From Nocardioides cynanchi (lineage in GTDB: Bacteria; Actinomycetota; Actinomycetes; Propionibacteriales; Nocardioidaceae): DNA of 64,000 bases. The stretch is taken from the NCBI RefSeq assembly GCF_008761635.1, contig NZ_CP044344.1:2046001-2110000 (forward strand), read 5' to 3'. Of this stretch, positions 33,292-42,503 are shown in pieces. The notes beneath the pieces are model-generated. The model made no database searches. It worked only from the letters and a program-made list of their open reading frames with translations, and had not been told where the DNA came from. Each line of letters starts with the position of its first letter. The first letter of the stretch is position 1. Both the position numbers and the translations under genes were made by a program.

Positions 33292-34923
33292 GTGAGCGCC
33301 CAACCCAAGAACCAGCCGACGATGAAGCCCGGTGAGGGCACCGATGTCCCCGCCGACATCGACATCCACACCACGGCCGGCAAGCTCGAGGACCTCGAGC
33401 GCCGGCTCGACGCCGCGGTCCACGCCGGCTCCGAGAAGGCGATCGAGAAGCAGCACGCCAAGGGCCGCAAGACCGCCCGCGAGCGGATCGAGCTGCTCTT
33501 CGACGAGGGCTCGTTCGTCGAGCTCGACGAGCTCGCCCGGCACCGCTCCACGGCGTTCGGGCTGGAGAAGCGGCGCCCGTACGGCGACGGCGTGATCACC
33601 GGCTACGGCACCATCGAGGGTCGCCAGACCTGCGTGTTCAGCCAGGACTTCACGATCTTCGGCGGCTCGCTCGGCGAGGTGTACGGCGAGAAGATCACCA
33701 AGGTGATGGACCTCGCGATGAAGACCGGCTGCCCGATCATCGGCATCAACGAGGGCGCCGGTGCGCGGATCCAGGAGGGGGTGGTCTCGCTCGGCCTGTA
33801 CGGCGAGATCTTCCGCCGCAACGTGCACGCCTCCGGGGTGATCCCGCAGATCAGCCTGATCATGGGCTCCTGCGCCGGTGGCCACGTCTACTCCCCCGCG
33901 GTCACCGACTTCACGGTGATGGTCGACGGCACCTCCAACATGTTCATCACCGGACCCGACGTGATCAAGACCGTCACCGGTGAGGACGTCACGATGGAGG
34001 AGCTCGGCGGGGCCCGGACCCACAACACCAAGTCCGGCAACGCCCACTACATGGGCTCCGACGAGGACGACGCGCTCGACTACGTCAAGGCGCTGCTGTC
34101 GTTCCTGCCGCAGAACAACCTCGACCCCTCGCCGTCCTACGACGCCCCCGCGGACCTGGCCGTCACCGACCTCGACCGCACGCTGGACGTCGTGATCCCC
34201 GACGGCGCCAACCAGCCCTACGACATGCACGAGGTGATCTCCGCCGTCGTCGACGACGAGGAGTTCCTCGAGGTGATGGCGATGTTCGCCCCCAACATCC
34301 TGATCGGCTTCGGCCGGGTCGAGGGGAGGTCGGTGGGCATCGTCGCCAACCAGCCGATGCAGTTCGCGGGCACGCTCGACATCGACGCCTCGGAGAAGGC
34401 CGCCCGCTTCGTGCGCACCTGCGACGCCTTCAACATCCCGGTGCTGACGTTCGTCGACGTGCCGGGCTTCCTGCCCGGCACCGACCAGGAGTGGAACGGC
34501 ATCATCCGCCGTGGCGCCAAGCTGATCTACGCCTACGCCGAGGCCACCGTGCCCCTGGTCACCGTGATCACCCGCAAGGCCTACGGCGGCGCCTACGACG
34601 TGATGGGGTCCAAGCACCTCGGCGCCGACATCAACCTGGCCTGGCCGACCGCCCAGATCGCGGTGATGGGCGCCCAGGGTGCGGTGAACATCCTCTACCG
34701 CGGCGAGCTCAAGGACGCTCCCGACCCGGAGGCCCGGCGCGCGGAGCTGATCACGGCGTACGACGACACGCTGGCCAACCCCTACATCGCCGCCGAGCGC
34801 GGCTACGTCGACGCCGTGATCGCCCCCCACGAGACCCGGCTCGAGGTGGTCAAGGCGCTGCGGCTCCTCGAGACCAAGCGGGAGTCGCTGCCGCCCAAGA
34901 AGCACGGGAACATCCCACTGTGA
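33292..34923 (+). CDS. accD5: acyl-CoA (propionyl/acetyl) carboxylase, beta subunit
   Basis: A 543-residue carboxyltransferase. It passes the carboxyl from carboxybiotin to propionyl-CoA or acetyl-CoA, making methylmalonyl- or malonyl-CoA. The family blocks are [112 protein letters not shown] and [17 protein letters not shown]. The start is GTG 33292 with GAGGAGG ~8 bases upstream. It is followed directly by accE; its partner alpha subunit is 23 kb away. Confidence 0.93.
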   Translation: MSAQPKNQPTMKPGEGTDVPADIDIHTTAGKLEDLERRLDAAVHAGSEKAIEKQHAKGRKTARERIELLFDEGSFVELDELARHRSTAFGLEKRRPYGDGVITGYGTIEGRQTCVFSQDFTIFGGSLGEVYGEKITKVMDLAMKTGCPIIGINEGAGARIQEGVVSLGLYGEIFRRNVHASGVIPQISLIMGSCAGGHVYSPAVTDFTVMVDGTSNMFITGPDVIKTVTGEDVTMEELGGARTHNTKSGNAHYMGSDEDDALDYVKALLSFLPQNNLDPSPSYDAPADLAVTDLDRTLDVVIPDGANQPYDMHEVISAVVDDEEFLEVMAMFAPNILIGFGRVEGRSVGIVANQPMQFAGTLDIDASEKAARFVRTCDAFNIPVLTFVDVPGFLPGTDQEWNGIIRRGAKLIYAYAEATVPLVTVITRKAYGGAYDVMGSKHLGADINLAWPTAQIAVMGAQGAVNILYRGELKDAPDPEARRAELITAYDDTLANPYIAAERGYVDAVIAPHETRLEVVKALRLLETKRESLPPKKHGNIPL

Positions 34924-35138
34924 GCGACGAGACCTCGCCCGCCCCGCTCCTGCGGGTCGTCTCGGGCGACCCCTCACCGGAGGAGCTGGCAGCGCTGGTC
35001 GCGGTGGTCGCCTCGCTGGGCAGCCCCGCCGCCGCTCCTGCTCGTCGTACGCCTGCCTGGAACGCGCCGCGCCGGCTGGTGCGGTCCACCCATCGGCACG
35101 GCGCCGGCGCCTGGCGGATGTCCGGTCTTCCTCGCTGA
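34920..35138 (+). CDS. accE: acyl-CoA carboxylase epsilon subunit
   Basis: A 72-residue small subunit found in actinobacterial acyl-CoA carboxylases; it stabilises the alpha-beta complex. The layout fits AccE: a short polar start, [16 protein letters not shown], a Pro/Ala-rich segment, and a basic ending [25 protein letters not shown] 34920 overlaps the accD stop as GTGA, so translation is coupled. A hairpin follows the gene within 15 bases. Confidence 0.85.
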   Translation: MSDETSPAPLLRVVSGDPSPEELAALVAVVASLGSPAAAPARRTPAWNAPRRLVRSTHRHGAGAWRMSGLPR

Positions 35139-35139
35139 G

Positions 35140-35161
35140 CCCGGCGGCTTCACCCGCCGGG
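35140..35161. terminator. bidirectional hairpin between accE and the hydrolase gene
   Basis: CCCGGCGG-CTTCAC-CCGCCGGG, a perfect eight-base stem with a six-base loop, covering the stop codon of the convergent hydrolase gene. No U-run. Confidence 0.55.
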
Positions 35162-36085
35162 CGTGGCGAGGAACGCCCGCACCTCGGCCTCGACGCCGGC
35201 CCGGTCGGCGCCGAACCAGATCAGGTGCCACGGGGCGCTGGACTCGTACAGGCGCGCCCCTGGAATGGTGGTGGCGAAGGCTTGTGCGTGGGTCCACGCG
35301 ACGCTGCCGTCGGCTCGGCTGGCCATCACCAACGTGGGGCAGGCGACGGCTGTCAGGGTGCGCCGCGCCTCGACCGGATCGAGGCGGGCGAAGTCCTGCA
35401 GGTCGTTGGCGAAGCCGGTGCCCGACGACATCTCACAGAACAGACGCAACACGGCCGTCCGCTCGGGAGTGGTCAGCTGGCGCAGGCAGGACCTGGCCGA
35501 TCCGGTGGTGAGCGGGCCGATGACGGCCCGCAGGCCCAGCTCCGGGGCGCGGGTCAGCAGCAGCCGGGTCGCGGCCCAGGTCCACGTCCCGGCGCGTGGA
35601 CCGAACAGCACCGGTGCGGCCCGGCGCTGGAGCCGGGAGTCCGGCCACGGGCCCACCGCGGGCGCGGCGCTCTGCAGGACCAGCCGTCGTACCAACGAGG
35701 GGTGACGCGCGGCGAGCTCCACCGCGGTCCGGCCGCCGGCCGAGATGCCCACCACCGCCTCGACGGTGGTGTGGCCCAGTCTGTCGCAGAGCTCGGCGAC
35801 GACCGCCGCGAAGTCCCGGGCGCCCAGCGGTCCGACCCGGGTACGCCCGTACCCGGGTCGGGAGACGACGAGGAGCGCGGAGCCCGAGGCGCGCAACGAC
35901 TCCTCGCCGAGTGCGAGCCCGGCATGCATGTGACCGCCTGGAAGCACCACGACCGGCGGTCGAGTTCCCGGCTCCGACCGGAACTCGACGGTGCCGGCGG
36001 TGAGCGTCACCGTCCGGGTCGGCAGCGACCTGCGAGGCCCGGCAGCCACGTCAGCCGAGCCCACGCCGCTGGGTTGCGGTCTCAC
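35150..36085 (-). CDS. alpha/beta hydrolase
   Basis: A 311-residue alpha/beta-fold hydrolase. The nucleophile elbow is VVGISAGGRTAVELA (Ser in GISAG), oxyanion HxG-like VVLPGGHMHAG lies near the N terminus, and the late catalytic His is probably in ESSAPWHLIWFG. Substrate is unknown. The start is GTG 36085; the gene's first 35 bases overlap the end of the hemerythrin gene. It is the last of a three-gene minus-strand run (methyltransferase, hemerythrin, hydrolase) opposite a TetR gene. Confidence 0.8.
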   Translation of the reverse strand: MRPQPSGVGSADVAAGPRRSLPTRTVTLTAGTVEFRSEPGTRPPVVVLPGGHMHAGLALGEESLRASGSALLVVSRPGYGRTRVGPLGARDFAAVVAELCDRLGHTTVEAVVGISAGGRTAVELAARHPSLVRRLVLQSAAPAVGPWPDSRLQRRAAPVLFGPRAGTWTWAATRLLLTRAPELGLRAVIGPLTTGSARSCLRQLTTPERTAVLRLFCEMSSGTGFANDLQDFARLDPVEARRTLTAVACPTLVMASRADGSVAWTHAQAFATTIPGARLYESSAPWHLIWFGADRAGVEAEVRAFLATPGG

Positions 36086-36719
36086 GCCGATGGCGTCTCC
36101 GCCCGACCAACCGGTAGCCGAGACGTGCCGGTGCCGGCACGTGCGCCAGGAAGGCCGCGCGTTCGTCGGGGTCCGCGTCCTCGAGGATGTGGCCCAGGAT
36201 CACCAGGAGCCGCGGCTTCCGCATCGCCGCCATGCCACGCCGGGCCAGCTCCTCCCACTCGGCGACGGTGAGGGTCTGTGCCACCACCGGCAGGATCGAC
36301 GCCTCCTCCTCGTCGAGGTGCTCGACGAGGGCGTCCGACAACCGGTCCAGCAGTGAGGCGAGCTCCCGACGCTCCGTCGGGCCGGCCGTGCCCGCGAACC
36401 TCGCGATGCCTTCGTCCAGGCCGCCGAGCAGCCCGTCGACCGCCTCGTGCTGGGTCTCCATGCGCTCCACCAACCACAGGTCGAGCGTGGCCCGTTCCCG
36501 CAGAACGGGCCACACCATCTCGTCCTCAGCAGTGTGGTGGTGATGCAGCAGGGATGTCATCTCGCGTGCGTGGGTGGCGATCACCGCGGCCCGGGCGACG
36601 TCGCCGTCCGGCACCGCGCGGACCATGCGTGGCAGCAGCGCGAACTCCCGCCGGAAGACCCGGTGGACCACCACCATGTCGTGGGTGTCGCATCCGGGCA
36701 GGGCGTTGGTGGTACTCAT
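36051..36719 (-). CDS. hemerythrin-like metal-binding protein
   Basis: A 222-residue four-helix protein of the hemerythrin HHE cation-binding type. Metal ligands can be read at THDMVVVHRVFRREF, LLHHHHTAEDEMVWPVL, METQHEAVDGLLGGLDEG and LVEHLDEEEASILPVV, the expected H-E and H-H-E spacing. Likely roles are O2, NO or iron sensing. The start is ATG 36719 (MSTTNALPGC) with AGAGG upstream. A C-terminal arginine-rich tail follows the fold. It overlaps the hydrolase gene by 35 bases and follows the methyltransferase by 30. Confidence 0.85.
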   Translation of the reverse strand: MSTTNALPGCDTHDMVVVHRVFRREFALLPRMVRAVPDGDVARAAVIATHAREMTSLLHHHHTAEDEMVWPVLRERATLDLWLVERMETQHEAVDGLLGGLDEGIARFAGTAGPTERRELASLLDRLSDALVEHLDEEEASILPVVAQTLTVAEWEELARRGMAAMRKPRLLVILGHILEDADPDERAAFLAHVPAPARLGYRLVGRRRHRRETATQRRGLG

Positions 36720-36749
36720 CGTCGTTCCTCTCGTTGACATCTGCGGTGG

Positions 36750-37628
36750 TCAGGGGCGTCGGGCGCTGACGACGAGCGCGAGCCCGGGTAGGTGGTAGCC
36801 GTGCTCGGTCACGCGGTCGGCCAGCGAGGCACGGGCCCGCTCCCGGATCGCCGTCGTCGCCTGCTCGTCGAGAGAGCTGAGGATCTTGGTCAGCGGCCCG
36901 GCGAGCCGGGTCGTCCACGTCCACCAGCCGTCGAAGTCGGCGGCGGTCAGCGGCTCGGAGATCTCGCTCACCGCCACCCGGGCGAGCCCGGCAGCCTCCA
37001 GCAAGCCGGCCAGGTGGCCGGCCTGCGACAGCGCGAAGGGGCCCGGGATCCCGGGCGGCGGCACCGGTCTGCCCAGCACACTCTGGACGGCCTCCATCAC
37101 CACCGACAGCCACGGGTTCGCGGCCGCCGGTCCCCAGACGCTCGCCGCCAGCCGACCCCCGGGGCGCAGCACGCGGGCGATCTCCCTGGACGCGGCCGAC
37201 GGGTCGACCGCGAACTGCAGGCCGTGGCGGCACAGGACCACGTCGTACGACGAGTCCGGCTCCGCGATCGACTCGATGTCCAGCGTCCGCACCTCGACGG
37301 CCTCCCGCGTCCCGGCCCGGGCCCGGGCTGCCGCCGTCATCTCGACGGCGACATCGGAGATCACCACGCGGCCACCCGGCGCCACCAGGTCGGCGACCTC
37401 CAGGCCCAGGCCGCCCGCACCCGCCGCGAGCTCCAGCACGTGGTCCCCCGGGACCGGTGCGGTGGCGGCGAGCATCGCCGCCGTCTCCGGTGCGTGGCGC
37501 GCATCCGTGTCGTCGGCGTACTCCGCCCAGGACCCGGCCACGGCCGACCACATCGCGTGCACATGGTGGCGGCGCTCTTCGGCGGAGGTGGCTCCGGGTG
37601 TCAACTGTCGTGTCGTGTGATCGGTCAT
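36750..37628 (-). CDS. class I SAM-dependent methyltransferase
   Basis: A 292-residue Rossmann-fold methyltransferase of the UbiE/Methyltransf_11 kind. Motif I is VLELAAGAGGLGLEVADLV, motif II ends at RTLDIESIAEPDSSYDVVLCRHGLQFAVD, and motif III is REIARVLRPGGRLAASVWGP. The substrate is unknown. The start is ATG 37628 with GAGAGGAA upstream. It is divergent from the TetR gene at 37691, with a TTACA-N7-TGTAA inverted repeat in between, so TetR probably controls this three-gene group. Confidence 0.82.
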   Translation of the reverse strand: MTDHTTRQLTPGATSAEERRHHVHAMWSAVAGSWAEYADDTDARHAPETAAMLAATAPVPGDHVLELAAGAGGLGLEVADLVAPGGRVVISDVAVEMTAAARARAGTREAVEVRTLDIESIAEPDSSYDVVLCRHGLQFAVDPSAASREIARVLRPGGRLAASVWGPAAANPWLSVVMEAVQSVLGRPVPPPGIPGPFALSQAGHLAGLLEAAGLARVAVSEISEPLTAADFDGWWTWTTRLAGPLTKILSSLDEQATTAIRERARASLADRVTEHGYHLPGLALVVSARRP

Positions 37629-37649
37629 GGCGCAGTTCCTCTCAATTGG

Positions 37650-37666
37650 TTACAGCGTATGTGTAA
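37650..37666. promoter_or_regulatory. inverted repeat, candidate TetR operator
   Basis: TTACA-N7-TGTAA in the 62-base gap between the divergent methyltransferase and TetR genes. A further CTACTGTAG imperfect palindrome follows at about 37678-37686. Confidence 0.45.
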
Positions 37667-37690
37667 TGAATCGCGTGCTACTGTAGCCAA

Positions 37691-38335
37691 ATGAGTTCAC
37701 GCGTCAAGTCGACAAGGGACTACCACTCCCCGCGACGGGTGCAGCAGGCCGCAGCCACGCGGCGGCACATCCTGGAGACCGCCCAGCGGGTGTTCGAGGC
37801 GGAGGGCTATGCAGCCACGTCGGTGGCTGCGGTGGCAGCCGCAGCGGAGGTCTCCTCGAAGACGCTCTACCTCGCCTTCTCGACCAAGAGCGGGCTGCTC
37901 CGGACGCTCTGGGACCAGGCGCTGGGCGGTGCGGACGACCACCAGCCCGTGACGGCACGAGCGTGGTTCCGCGAGATGCTCGACGAGCCCGACCCCGAAC
38001 GGCGTCTTCGCCTCAACGCGCGCAACTCCCGCGCGGTCAAGGAGCGTGCCGGCGGTCTGCTGCGGGTGATCAGCGATGCAGCCCAGGTCGACCCGGACGC
38101 CCGCGACCTGTGGCTCCTCATCCAGACCGAGTTCCGGGACAACCAGGCCGCGGTCGTCGACCTGATCCACGAGCAGGGAGCGCTGCGCCCCGGACTCCAG
38201 GTGGACCGAGCCGCCGACATCCTGTGGACGTTCAACCATCCCGACCTGTGGCGGCTCCTGGTCGTCCAGCGCGGCTGGTCACCCGAGGAGTACGAAGCCT
38301 GGGTCGCCGACGCCGCGTGCGCGCAGCTCCTCTGA
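37691..38335 (+). CDS. TetR-family regulator
   Basis: A 214-residue repressor. The HTH is TRRHILETAQRVFEAEGYAATSVAAVAAAAEVSSKTLYLAFSTKSGLLRTLWD. The ligand domain is helical (~80-210). The start is ATG 37691. It closely resembles in layout the TetR protein at 48883-49518 (both open with a Tyr-His-Ser-Pro box). It is divergent from the methyltransferase-hemerythrin-hydrolase genes. Ligand unknown; autoregulation is likely given the operator-like repeat. Confidence 0.85.
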   Translation: MSSRVKSTRDYHSPRRVQQAAATRRHILETAQRVFEAEGYAATSVAAVAAAAEVSSKTLYLAFSTKSGLLRTLWDQALGGADDHQPVTARAWFREMLDEPDPERRLRLNARNSRAVKERAGGLLRVISDAAQVDPDARDLWLLIQTEFRDNQAAVVDLIHEQGALRPGLQVDRAADILWTFNHPDLWRLLVVQRGWSPEEYEAWVADAACAQLL

Positions 38336-38419
38336 CGCGGGGTGCCGACATCGGGTGAAGCGGAGCTTCGACGGAGTCCGACGCCCTGGGGCCTCTCTCC
38401 ACAGCCACGGTTTGCGCCC

Positions 38420-38448
38420 TCGACACGGTCCTTGGCGGCGCGTAGAAT
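38420..38448 (+). promoter_or_regulatory. promoter of the DUF222-HNH gene
   Basis: TCGACA (38420-38425), a 17-base spacer and TAGAAT (38443-38448). Seven bases after the -10 box comes ATG 38456, so transcription should start on or near the A of the start codon, giving a leaderless message. Confidence 0.65.
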
Positions 38449-38463
38449 CGAACACATGTTCGA
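38448..38463. promoter_or_regulatory. perfect actinobacterial SOS box (LexA site) over the start codon
   Basis: TCGAAC-ACAT-GTTCGA, an exact match to the known mycobacterial LexA consensus TCGAAC-N4-GTTCGA. It overlaps the end of the -10 box, the start site and ATG 38456, so LexA binding should block transcription until DNA damage. Confidence 0.8.
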
Positions 38464-39799
38464 GTTGTCCACCGCTCTCGCTGACCCGCGTGAGTGCCTG
38501 AACGCTGACCTGGTCACGGCGTTCCGGCGCGGGCTCTCGGCCCGCCTCGAGTCACCCGACGCGCTCGACGACGCGTCCCGGATCGACACCCTGCGCGCGC
38601 TGGAGGAGCTCGCCTGCGTGGTCTCGGCAGCGCAGGCCCACCTCGCCCACGGCCTCGACCGGTCGGTCCGGGCCGCTCAGGCGGCCGCCGGCGTCCCGGC
38701 CGCCCGGTGTGGCGCCGGGGTAGCAGCTCAGGTCGCCTGGGCACGCCGTACGTCGCCGCACCGGGGAGCGCGAGACGTCGCCCTCGCCCGGATCCTCCCG
38801 TCCGAGCTCCCCGCGACGTGGCGGGCCTGGCGCACCGGCCGGATCACCGGGTGGAAGGCCACGCTGGTCGCTCGGGAGACCGCCTGCCTGTCACGTGAGG
38901 ACCGTGGCCACGTCGACGCCGTGGTCTGCGACGACCTCGATCGCCTGGAGGCGATGGGTGAGCGGGAGCTGGTGGCGGCCGTCCAGACCGAGGCCTGCCG
39001 GCTGGACCCGGCGTCCGTGGTCCTGCGACGCAGACGCGCCGAGGCTGACCGCCACGTGAGCCTGAGGCCTGCACCCGACACGATGACCTGGCTCACGGCC
39101 CTGCTCCCGGTCACCGCGGGCGTGGCCGCCTACGCCGCGCTGACGCGTGCCGCCGACTCGGCGCGGGCCGACGGCGACCCGCGCAGCAAGGGCCAGGTGA
39201 TGGCCGATGCCCTGGTGGCTCGGGTGGTCGGCGCGACCGGCGATCTCCCCGGCTCCCCGGCGGTGACGCTAGGGCTGGTGATGACCGACCACGATCTCTT
39301 CGGCGGCACCGACGAGCCGGCCCACCTGGAGGGCTTCGGGCCGGTCCCGGCCGAGCTGGCTCGCGAGGTGGTGGTCGGAGCACTGACCCGGCACGAGCAG
39401 GTCTGGGTCCGCCGGCTCTACTGCCATCCACGCACCGGCGAGCTGGTCACCGCGGACACTCGCTCCCGGCTCTTCCGTGGGTCGATGGCGCGGTTCATCC
39501 GGCTCCGCGACCGCAGCTGCCGGACTCCGTGGTGCGAAGCACCCGTCCGCCACAGCGACCATCCGGTCGAGTCCGTCGCCGACGGGCCGACCAGCCTGCT
39601 CAACGGCCAGGGGCTCTGCGAGGCCTGCAACTACGCCAAGCAGGCCCCGGGCTGGCACGCCAGACCCTCACCGGGAGTCTCCGGGCACGAGGTCGAGACG
39701 ACCTTCCCGACCGGGCACCGCTACCGATCGAGACCACCCCGCCTCGTCGCGACTGTGGGCCACACGCCGTACCGCGTGGACTACGTCCTCAGCGGCTGA
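38456..39799 (+). CDS. DUF222/HNH endonuclease (13E12 repeat-family type)
   Basis: A 447-residue protein with a helical DUF222 region (~1-300, ELACVVSAAQAHLAHGLDRSV, ITGWKATLVARETACLS) and a C-terminal HNH nuclease domain: CRTPWCEAPVRHSDHPVESVADGPTSLLNGQGLCEACNYAKQAPGW, with the DH pair, Asn and CxxCN-K ligands present. The 13E12 REP family is often LexA-controlled in M. tuberculosis. Here the start codon lies within a perfect SOS box and the promoter ends seven bases before it. It may cut damaged or foreign DNA; mobility is suspected for the family but not proven here. Confidence 0.88.
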   Translation: MFELSTALADPRECLNADLVTAFRRGLSARLESPDALDDASRIDTLRALEELACVVSAAQAHLAHGLDRSVRAAQAAAGVPAARCGAGVAAQVAWARRTSPHRGARDVALARILPSELPATWRAWRTGRITGWKATLVARETACLSREDRGHVDAVVCDDLDRLEAMGERELVAAVQTEACRLDPASVVLRRRRAEADRHVSLRPAPDTMTWLTALLPVTAGVAAYAALTRAADSARADGDPRSKGQVMADALVARVVGATGDLPGSPAVTLGLVMTDHDLFGGTDEPAHLEGFGPVPAELAREVVVGALTRHEQVWVRRLYCHPRTGELVTADTRSRLFRGSMARFIRLRDRSCRTPWCEAPVRHSDHPVESVADGPTSLLNGQGLCEACNYAKQAPGWHARPSPGVSGHEVETTFPTGHRYRSRPPRLVATVGHTPYRVDYVLSG

Positions 39800-39901
39800 G
39801 GCTCGAGTCGTGGCAGGGCGATTCGACGGCGGCGAGGCGGCGACGTGGTCTAGCCTCCGTGCGGAGCCGGCACCCTCGGAGTGGCGGTCGGGGAGGGCAT
39901 C

Positions 39902-40345
39902 GTGAGGCTGCTGGTCATCGTCGTCGTGCTGCTCGCGCTGGTGTTCGGTGGCGCCGGGTACGCCTACCGCTATGCACGCGACCGGGCCGGCCGGGTCGTC
40001 CACCAGGTGGTCGACACCCAGCTGCCGCAGCGGATCCAAGAGCATCCGTGGGCACCGGTCGTCCATGGCCGGATCCTGCGCCGCGACGCGATCGTCTTCG
40101 ACGGCGGGACCGTGGAGACCGTCCGCTGCCACGTGGCCCTCGGCGGCTACGGGCTCGACATCGTCCACCGCTTCTCGTTCGTCGCCTCGGCCACGCCGAT
40201 CCCACGGGGCTGTCCAGGTGCGTTGCTCCGCCGCGAGCTGGCCCGCGCCTCGCGGGCCAGCGACGCCACCGCCGGCACCCGGACCACCCTCACCCTGACC
40301 GGTTCCGGCTCTGCGGTGCTCACGCTACGAGGCGTGGGTCACTGA
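39902..40345 (+). CDS. membrane-anchored or secreted protein, unknown
   Basis: A 147-residue protein with an N-terminal membrane segment (LLVIVVVLLALVFGGAGYAYRYA). The rest is an extracytoplasmic domain (VVHGRILRRDAIVFDGGTV to TLTLTGSGSAVLTLRGVGH). The strand pattern and one Cys pair (RCHVALGG, RGCPGALL) faintly recall META/HslJ domains, but I would not assign it. The start is GTG 39902 (with GGGGAGGG upstream). Its last 26 bases overlap the convergent membrane-protein gene. Confidence 0.65.
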   Translation: MRLLVIVVVLLALVFGGAGYAYRYARDRAGRVVHQVVDTQLPQRIQEHPWAPVVHGRILRRDAIVFDGGTVETVRCHVALGGYGLDIVHRFSFVASATPIPRGCPGALLRRELARASRASDATAGTRTTLTLTGSGSAVLTLRGVGH

Positions 40346-42500
40346 CGTTGCGCGACCGGCGCCGCCGGCCGACGGCGGACCACAGTGACCATCCGGCCCC
40401 GGCGAGGAGGCCCAGCGCCCAGGCACCCAGCTCGAGATGCCAGCCCGGCGGGTGGAAGTCGACGTGCACGACCGTGCCGCGGCTGCCCGGTGGGAGGCGG
40501 ACCGTGACGAGATAGCCGTCGACGGGGTCGGCGAGCGTGCCGACGTCGGTGCTGTAGCCGGGCCACGCCAGAAGGCTGAGTACGACCGTCCCGCCTGTGG
40601 CCGGCACACCCGTGACCCGGAACGACGTGCCGCCGGTGGTCGCGTCGACCTGGGCGACCGAGGTCCCCGGCGAGGACCAGGCGACCGCTCCGGCGCCGGG
40701 CAACGGCTGACGGCGTACCCATAGGACGGTGTTGGGCGTGGTGGCCGCCACCCGCCAGCCCTGCGGCGGCCGGAGCAGGGTGTGTGACGGGAAGCTGGAC
40801 CGCACCAGCACCAAGGTGCTCACGCTCAGCAGGTCGACCCGCTTTTCGCCGGTGGTCGGCTGCCGGGTGAACAAGGTCTTCAGCAGCTCGGGGCAGGTGT
40901 CGCCCTGGTAGTAGGTGCAGTAGCGCTGCTTGTAGGCGTCGAAGTTGATCGCGGTGTAGGTGCTCTGCACCGGGTGTGGGTTGAGGTACCACGCGGAGCC
41001 GAGCAGCAGGTCGCCCTCGAAGGTCGGCTGCGACCGCAGCAGCAGGTCCGCCTCGCCGACGACCATCACGTCACCGACCGCCGCTGACAGGGGTTCGCGG
41101 TACGACGCCACGGAGGTCGGCGCATGCCGCTGCGGCGAGGGAAGGGTGGGGTAGAAGGCGTGCTGTACCCCGAGCGCGACCAGGGTGACCGCGGCCGCGC
41201 ACGCGGCTGCGCGGTTGCCCTGACCCTCCCGGACCAGCCACCACACCGCGGTCAGCCCACCGCCGACCAGGAAGGCGCCGACCAGGTGGGCGTCCCAGTG
41301 CGACGGAGCGCGGACGAGTGCCAGCGTGCCCGAGGCCGCCACCCAGCCCAACGACCAGCCCAGCCGGCGCCGGGACGGTCGGCGCAGCCCGAACCGGCTC
41401 CAACAGACAGCCAGCGCGACGACGACGGCCTCGACCAGGAACGGCTCCATCCGGACCGGCCAGCGCAGGGGGCCGACCTGGGAGGGTCCGTCCACCACCG
41501 CGAGGCTGATCACGAGCACCGCCAGGAGGCCGGCCAGGGGACGCCAGCCGGCACGCGCCCGGCGCCAGTCGAGCCACAGCACCACCGGCAGCAGCCACAC
41601 GACGTAGAGGTACGGCTCGACGTGGCTGGTGCCCTCCGACAGCGCCGCCGTCGGAAGCAGCGAGGCGAAGACCGCCAGGGGCTCGGTGGTGAACTTGCCG
41701 CCGAACGTGAAGTAGGCCGTCGAGCGCGAGGTGACCGACGAGGTCAGGACGCCCGGCAGGTAGACGGTCACCGCGACCAGACCCAGCAGCGCGCCACTCA
41801 CCAGCACGCGCAGGAACGCCGCCCGGTCGCGGGCCAGCAGGCAGTCGAGCAGGCAGGCGACGAGGACGACGACCAGCATGATCGTGCCGAACACGTAGCC
41901 GACGCTGACCTCGAGGTAGCCGAGCAGCAGCACCGGCAACGGGTTGGCCCCGAGCAGCATGGTCCGGCGCAGCGCCCACCACACCCAGGGCAGCAGCGCC
42001 CAGATCGTCTCGGCCGCCACCCAGGAGGGCAGGTCGAGGTACTGCGTCATGCCGCCCATCGGCACCGCGACCGCGGCGACGAAGGCGACCGGCGGCGGGG
42101 CGTCGTACGACCGGATCAGCCGGAAGACCCCGAGCGCGCCGACGACGGCCAGAGCGATCTTGACGACCGTGGTCAGCACGAGGGCGTTGGGGACGACGGT
42201 GGCGGCGACGCCGATCGCGATGGTCAGCGGCGACCACAGCCCCCACTGCCCCTCGGCCGCGAAGTTGCCGGACTTCCAGGCGTGCGGGTCGATGGTGGAC
42301 CAGTGACCGTGCCGGACCAGGTCGCCGAGGTGGTACCACCAGCCGAAGTAGGCCGCCGGGGTGTCGCCGTACCAGAAGTAACGGGAGTCCTGGAGGAGCA
42401 GCGCGCTCAGCGCCACCGCCACCAGGAGCCCGGCGGCCAGCATCCACCTCACGTCGGCGCCGGCCGCTCCCGGCTCCGGGGATCGTCGTACGTCGGACAT
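40320..42500 (-). CDS. large multi-pass membrane protein, YfhO/GT-C-like
   Basis: A 726-residue integral membrane protein with ~12 hydrophobic helices (e.g. MLAAGLLVAVALSALLL, VKIALAVVGALGVFRL, IMLVVVLVACLLDCLLA) and a soluble C-terminal domain (~500-680). An aromatic-rich first loop (SRYFWYGDTPAAYFGWWYHLGD) has acidic residues, as in GT-C glycosyltransferases that use lipid-linked sugars. The family is uncertain; YfhO-like is my best comparison. The start is ATG 42500. The methyltransferase gene stops 3 bases before it, so they are co-transcribed. Envelope glycan assembly is inferred, also from GtrA nearby. Confidence 0.7.
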   Translation of the reverse strand: MSDVRRSPEPGAAGADVRWMLAAGLLVAVALSALLLQDSRYFWYGDTPAAYFGWWYHLGDLVRHGHWSTIDPHAWKSGNFAAEGQWGLWSPLTIAIGVAATVVPNALVLTTVVKIALAVVGALGVFRLIRSYDAPPPVAFVAAVAVPMGGMTQYLDLPSWVAAETIWALLPWVWWALRRTMLLGANPLPVLLLGYLEVSVGYVFGTIMLVVVLVACLLDCLLARDRAAFLRVLVSGALLGLVAVTVYLPGVLTSSVTSRSTAYFTFGGKFTTEPLAVFASLLPTAALSEGTSHVEPYLYVVWLLPVVLWLDWRRARAGWRPLAGLLAVLVISLAVVDGPSQVGPLRWPVRMEPFLVEAVVVALAVCWSRFGLRRPSRRRLGWSLGWVAASGTLALVRAPSHWDAHLVGAFLVGGGLTAVWWLVREGQGNRAAACAAAVTLVALGVQHAFYPTLPSPQRHAPTSVASYREPLSAAVGDVMVVGEADLLLRSQPTFEGDLLLGSAWYLNPHPVQSTYTAINFDAYKQRYCTYYQGDTCPELLKTLFTRQPTTGEKRVDLLSVSTLVLVRSSFPSHTLLRPPQGWRVAATTPNTVLWVRRQPLPGAGAVAWSSPGTSVAQVDATTGGTSFRVTGVPATGGTVVLSLLAWPGYSTDVGTLADPVDGYLVTVRLPPGSRGTVVHVDFHPPGWHLELGAWALGLLAGAGWSLWSAVGRRRRSRNVSDPRLVA

Positions 42501-42503
42501 CGC

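Noticed and set aside
33052-34977. A 641-codon frame antisense to accD
   Set aside because: accD is unmistakable on the other strand; the antisense product is low-complexity.
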